Position numbers and translations under genes: made by a program | Assembly (NCBI RefSeq): GCF_002592005.1 | Contig: NZ_NVQF01000010.1 | Coordinates: 1 to 64,000, forward strand | Direction of reading: 5' to 3' | DNA from: Mycolicibacterium palauense | GTDB lineage: Bacteria > Actinomycetota > Actinomycetes > Mycobacteriales > Mycobacteriaceae | DNA length: 64,000 nt | Notes under the pieces: model-generated | Seen by the model: the letters and a program-made list of their open reading frames with translations, nothing else | Databases searched by the model: none | Told to the model about the DNA's origin: nothing | In this document: piece after piece, positions 63,480-64,000 of the stretch | Layout: every line of letters starts with the position of its first letter | Numbering within the stretch: position 1 is the first letter of the stretch

Positions 63480-64000
63480 TCAACCCATCAGGTCCAGCAC
63501 CAGTCGCTCGCCGATCCCCGAGTTTTCGAACCACGATGCATTCACCTTCAGGTTCTCCGCCCAGGCCGCGGACGCACCGGCGGAATCCTTGGCTGCCGCG
63601 GCCGAGACCCACCGGGCGAAGAGACGCTGAGCGTTGCGGTTGGTCTTGCTCACCCAGGGCAGCCCGGTGGCATCCGCGGTGACGGCCGGTTCCACCCCGA
63701 TACGGACCCAGTGCATGATTTCGGCGATGACGGTCAGCGCCGGGTTCCCGACCGCGGAGAACGCGGTCATCTCGCCTTCCCGCCAGGTCGTGATGAACCG
63801 CGCGGTGTCCTCGGTCGCGGCGGTCAGTTCGGATTCCACCCGACGAAGGATTCCGAGTTGGCACCGGGTGATCCGCGAGGCGACCAGACCCATGATCGGC
63901 GGCACGAACAGCTGCGTGGCACGCGAGAAGTCCCCGAAGGTCACCCCGCGTGCTTCCAGGACGATGCCGGCGAGCTGGGCGGCGACACGCGTCGAGGGAG
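63480..64000 (-). CDS. GntR-family regulator, FCD domain (5' end outside window)
   Basis: This open minus-strand frame runs to the window edge. The visible part is the C-terminal all-helical FCD-like domain (TRVAAQLAGIVLEARG, FVPPIMGLVASRITRC, AFSAVGNPALTVIAEIMHWV). The HTH lies outside the window. It is adjacent to the amidohydrolase operon and may be its regulator. Confidence 0.7.
   Translation of the reverse strand, partial: PSTRVAAQLAGIVLEARGVTFGDFSRATQLFVPPIMGLVASRITRCQLGILRRVESELTAATEDTARFITTWREGEMTAFSAVGNPALTVIAEIMHWVRIGVEPAVTADATGLPWVSKTNRNAQRLFARWVSAAAAKDSAGASAAWAENLKVNASWFENSGIGERLVLDLMG

Overview
The window is high-GC actinobacterial DNA and reads as a chromosome segment of an environmental, fast-growing mycobacterium (Mycolicibacterium-like). 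The markers are an MmpS/MmpL pair, a PGRS-type glycine-repeat protein, a cutinase, a CYP136-type P450 beside the same divergent TetR gene as in M. tuberculosis, an R2-like ligand-binding oxidase, and several SDRs of the mycofactocin-coupled type. No rRNA, tRNA, CRISPR array or prophage was seen.

Layout. (1) 1-16 kb: cell-envelope and secreted functions. These are a partial PGRS-like protein, a haloalkane dehalogenase, TetR-mmpS-mmpL with a palindromic operator, a secreted esterase-like hydrolase, TetR/CYP136, a GH6 cellulase, an alpha/beta hydrolase, an SDR and a cutinase. (2) 15.7-16.7 kb: a decayed locus where remnants of an HpcH/HpaI-type aldolase and a DeoR-type regulator abut. (3) 16.8-25 kb: a small lipoprotein with a strong terminator, an overlapping operon of a sedolisin (S53) protease, a zinc-ribbon membrane protein and a membrane-anchored protein, a Tat-exported metallo-beta-lactamase-fold protein, and an MFS-Usp fusion. 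(4) 25-31.7 kb: a short MerR-like gene with a PVSV-coding minisatellite, SDRs, a P1B-5-type metal ATPase with a C-terminal hemerythrin domain, an SRPBCC protein and R2lox. (5) 32-37.3 kb: two convergent, overlapping GlxA/AraC regulators and a compact cobalt nitrile hydratase operon (DUF1097 membrane protein, beta, alpha, accessory protein, CbiM-like cobalt permease). (6) 37.4-47.1 kb: a DJ-1/PfpI protein, a Tat-exported GH5-like glycosidase whose leader is a 14-bp tandem repeat, a 2,2-dialkylglycine decarboxylase, a SHOCT protein, an SDR, a DinB protein, an aldo/keto reductase with a divergent TetR, a small secreted protein and a threonine-synthase-like PLP enzyme. (7) 47.1-48.6 kb: an intact IS4-family element with 18-bp inverted repeats and an 8-bp target duplication. 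(8) 48.7-64 kb: a catabolic island of four mycofactocin-type SDRs, three other SDRs, two paralogous amidohydrolases, NTF2-like proteins, a carboxymuconolactone-decarboxylase-like protein, an APH-like kinase, an acyl-CoA dehydrogenase, an EthD-like protein and a partial GntR regulator.

How it fits together. The last island looks like a pathway for a hydroxylated, probably hydrophobic substrate. Mycofactocin-type SDRs would oxidise the alcohols. The APH-like kinase plus the ACAD11-like dehydrogenase resembles the phosphorylate-then-eliminate route for 4-hydroxyacyl-CoAs. The amidohydrolases and NTF2-like proteins would act on ring or carboxyl intermediates. The nitrile hydratase operon appears to carry its own cobalt import and accessory protein. 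Functional statements are family-based inferences; start codons are often uncertain because GTG and TTG starts are common here.
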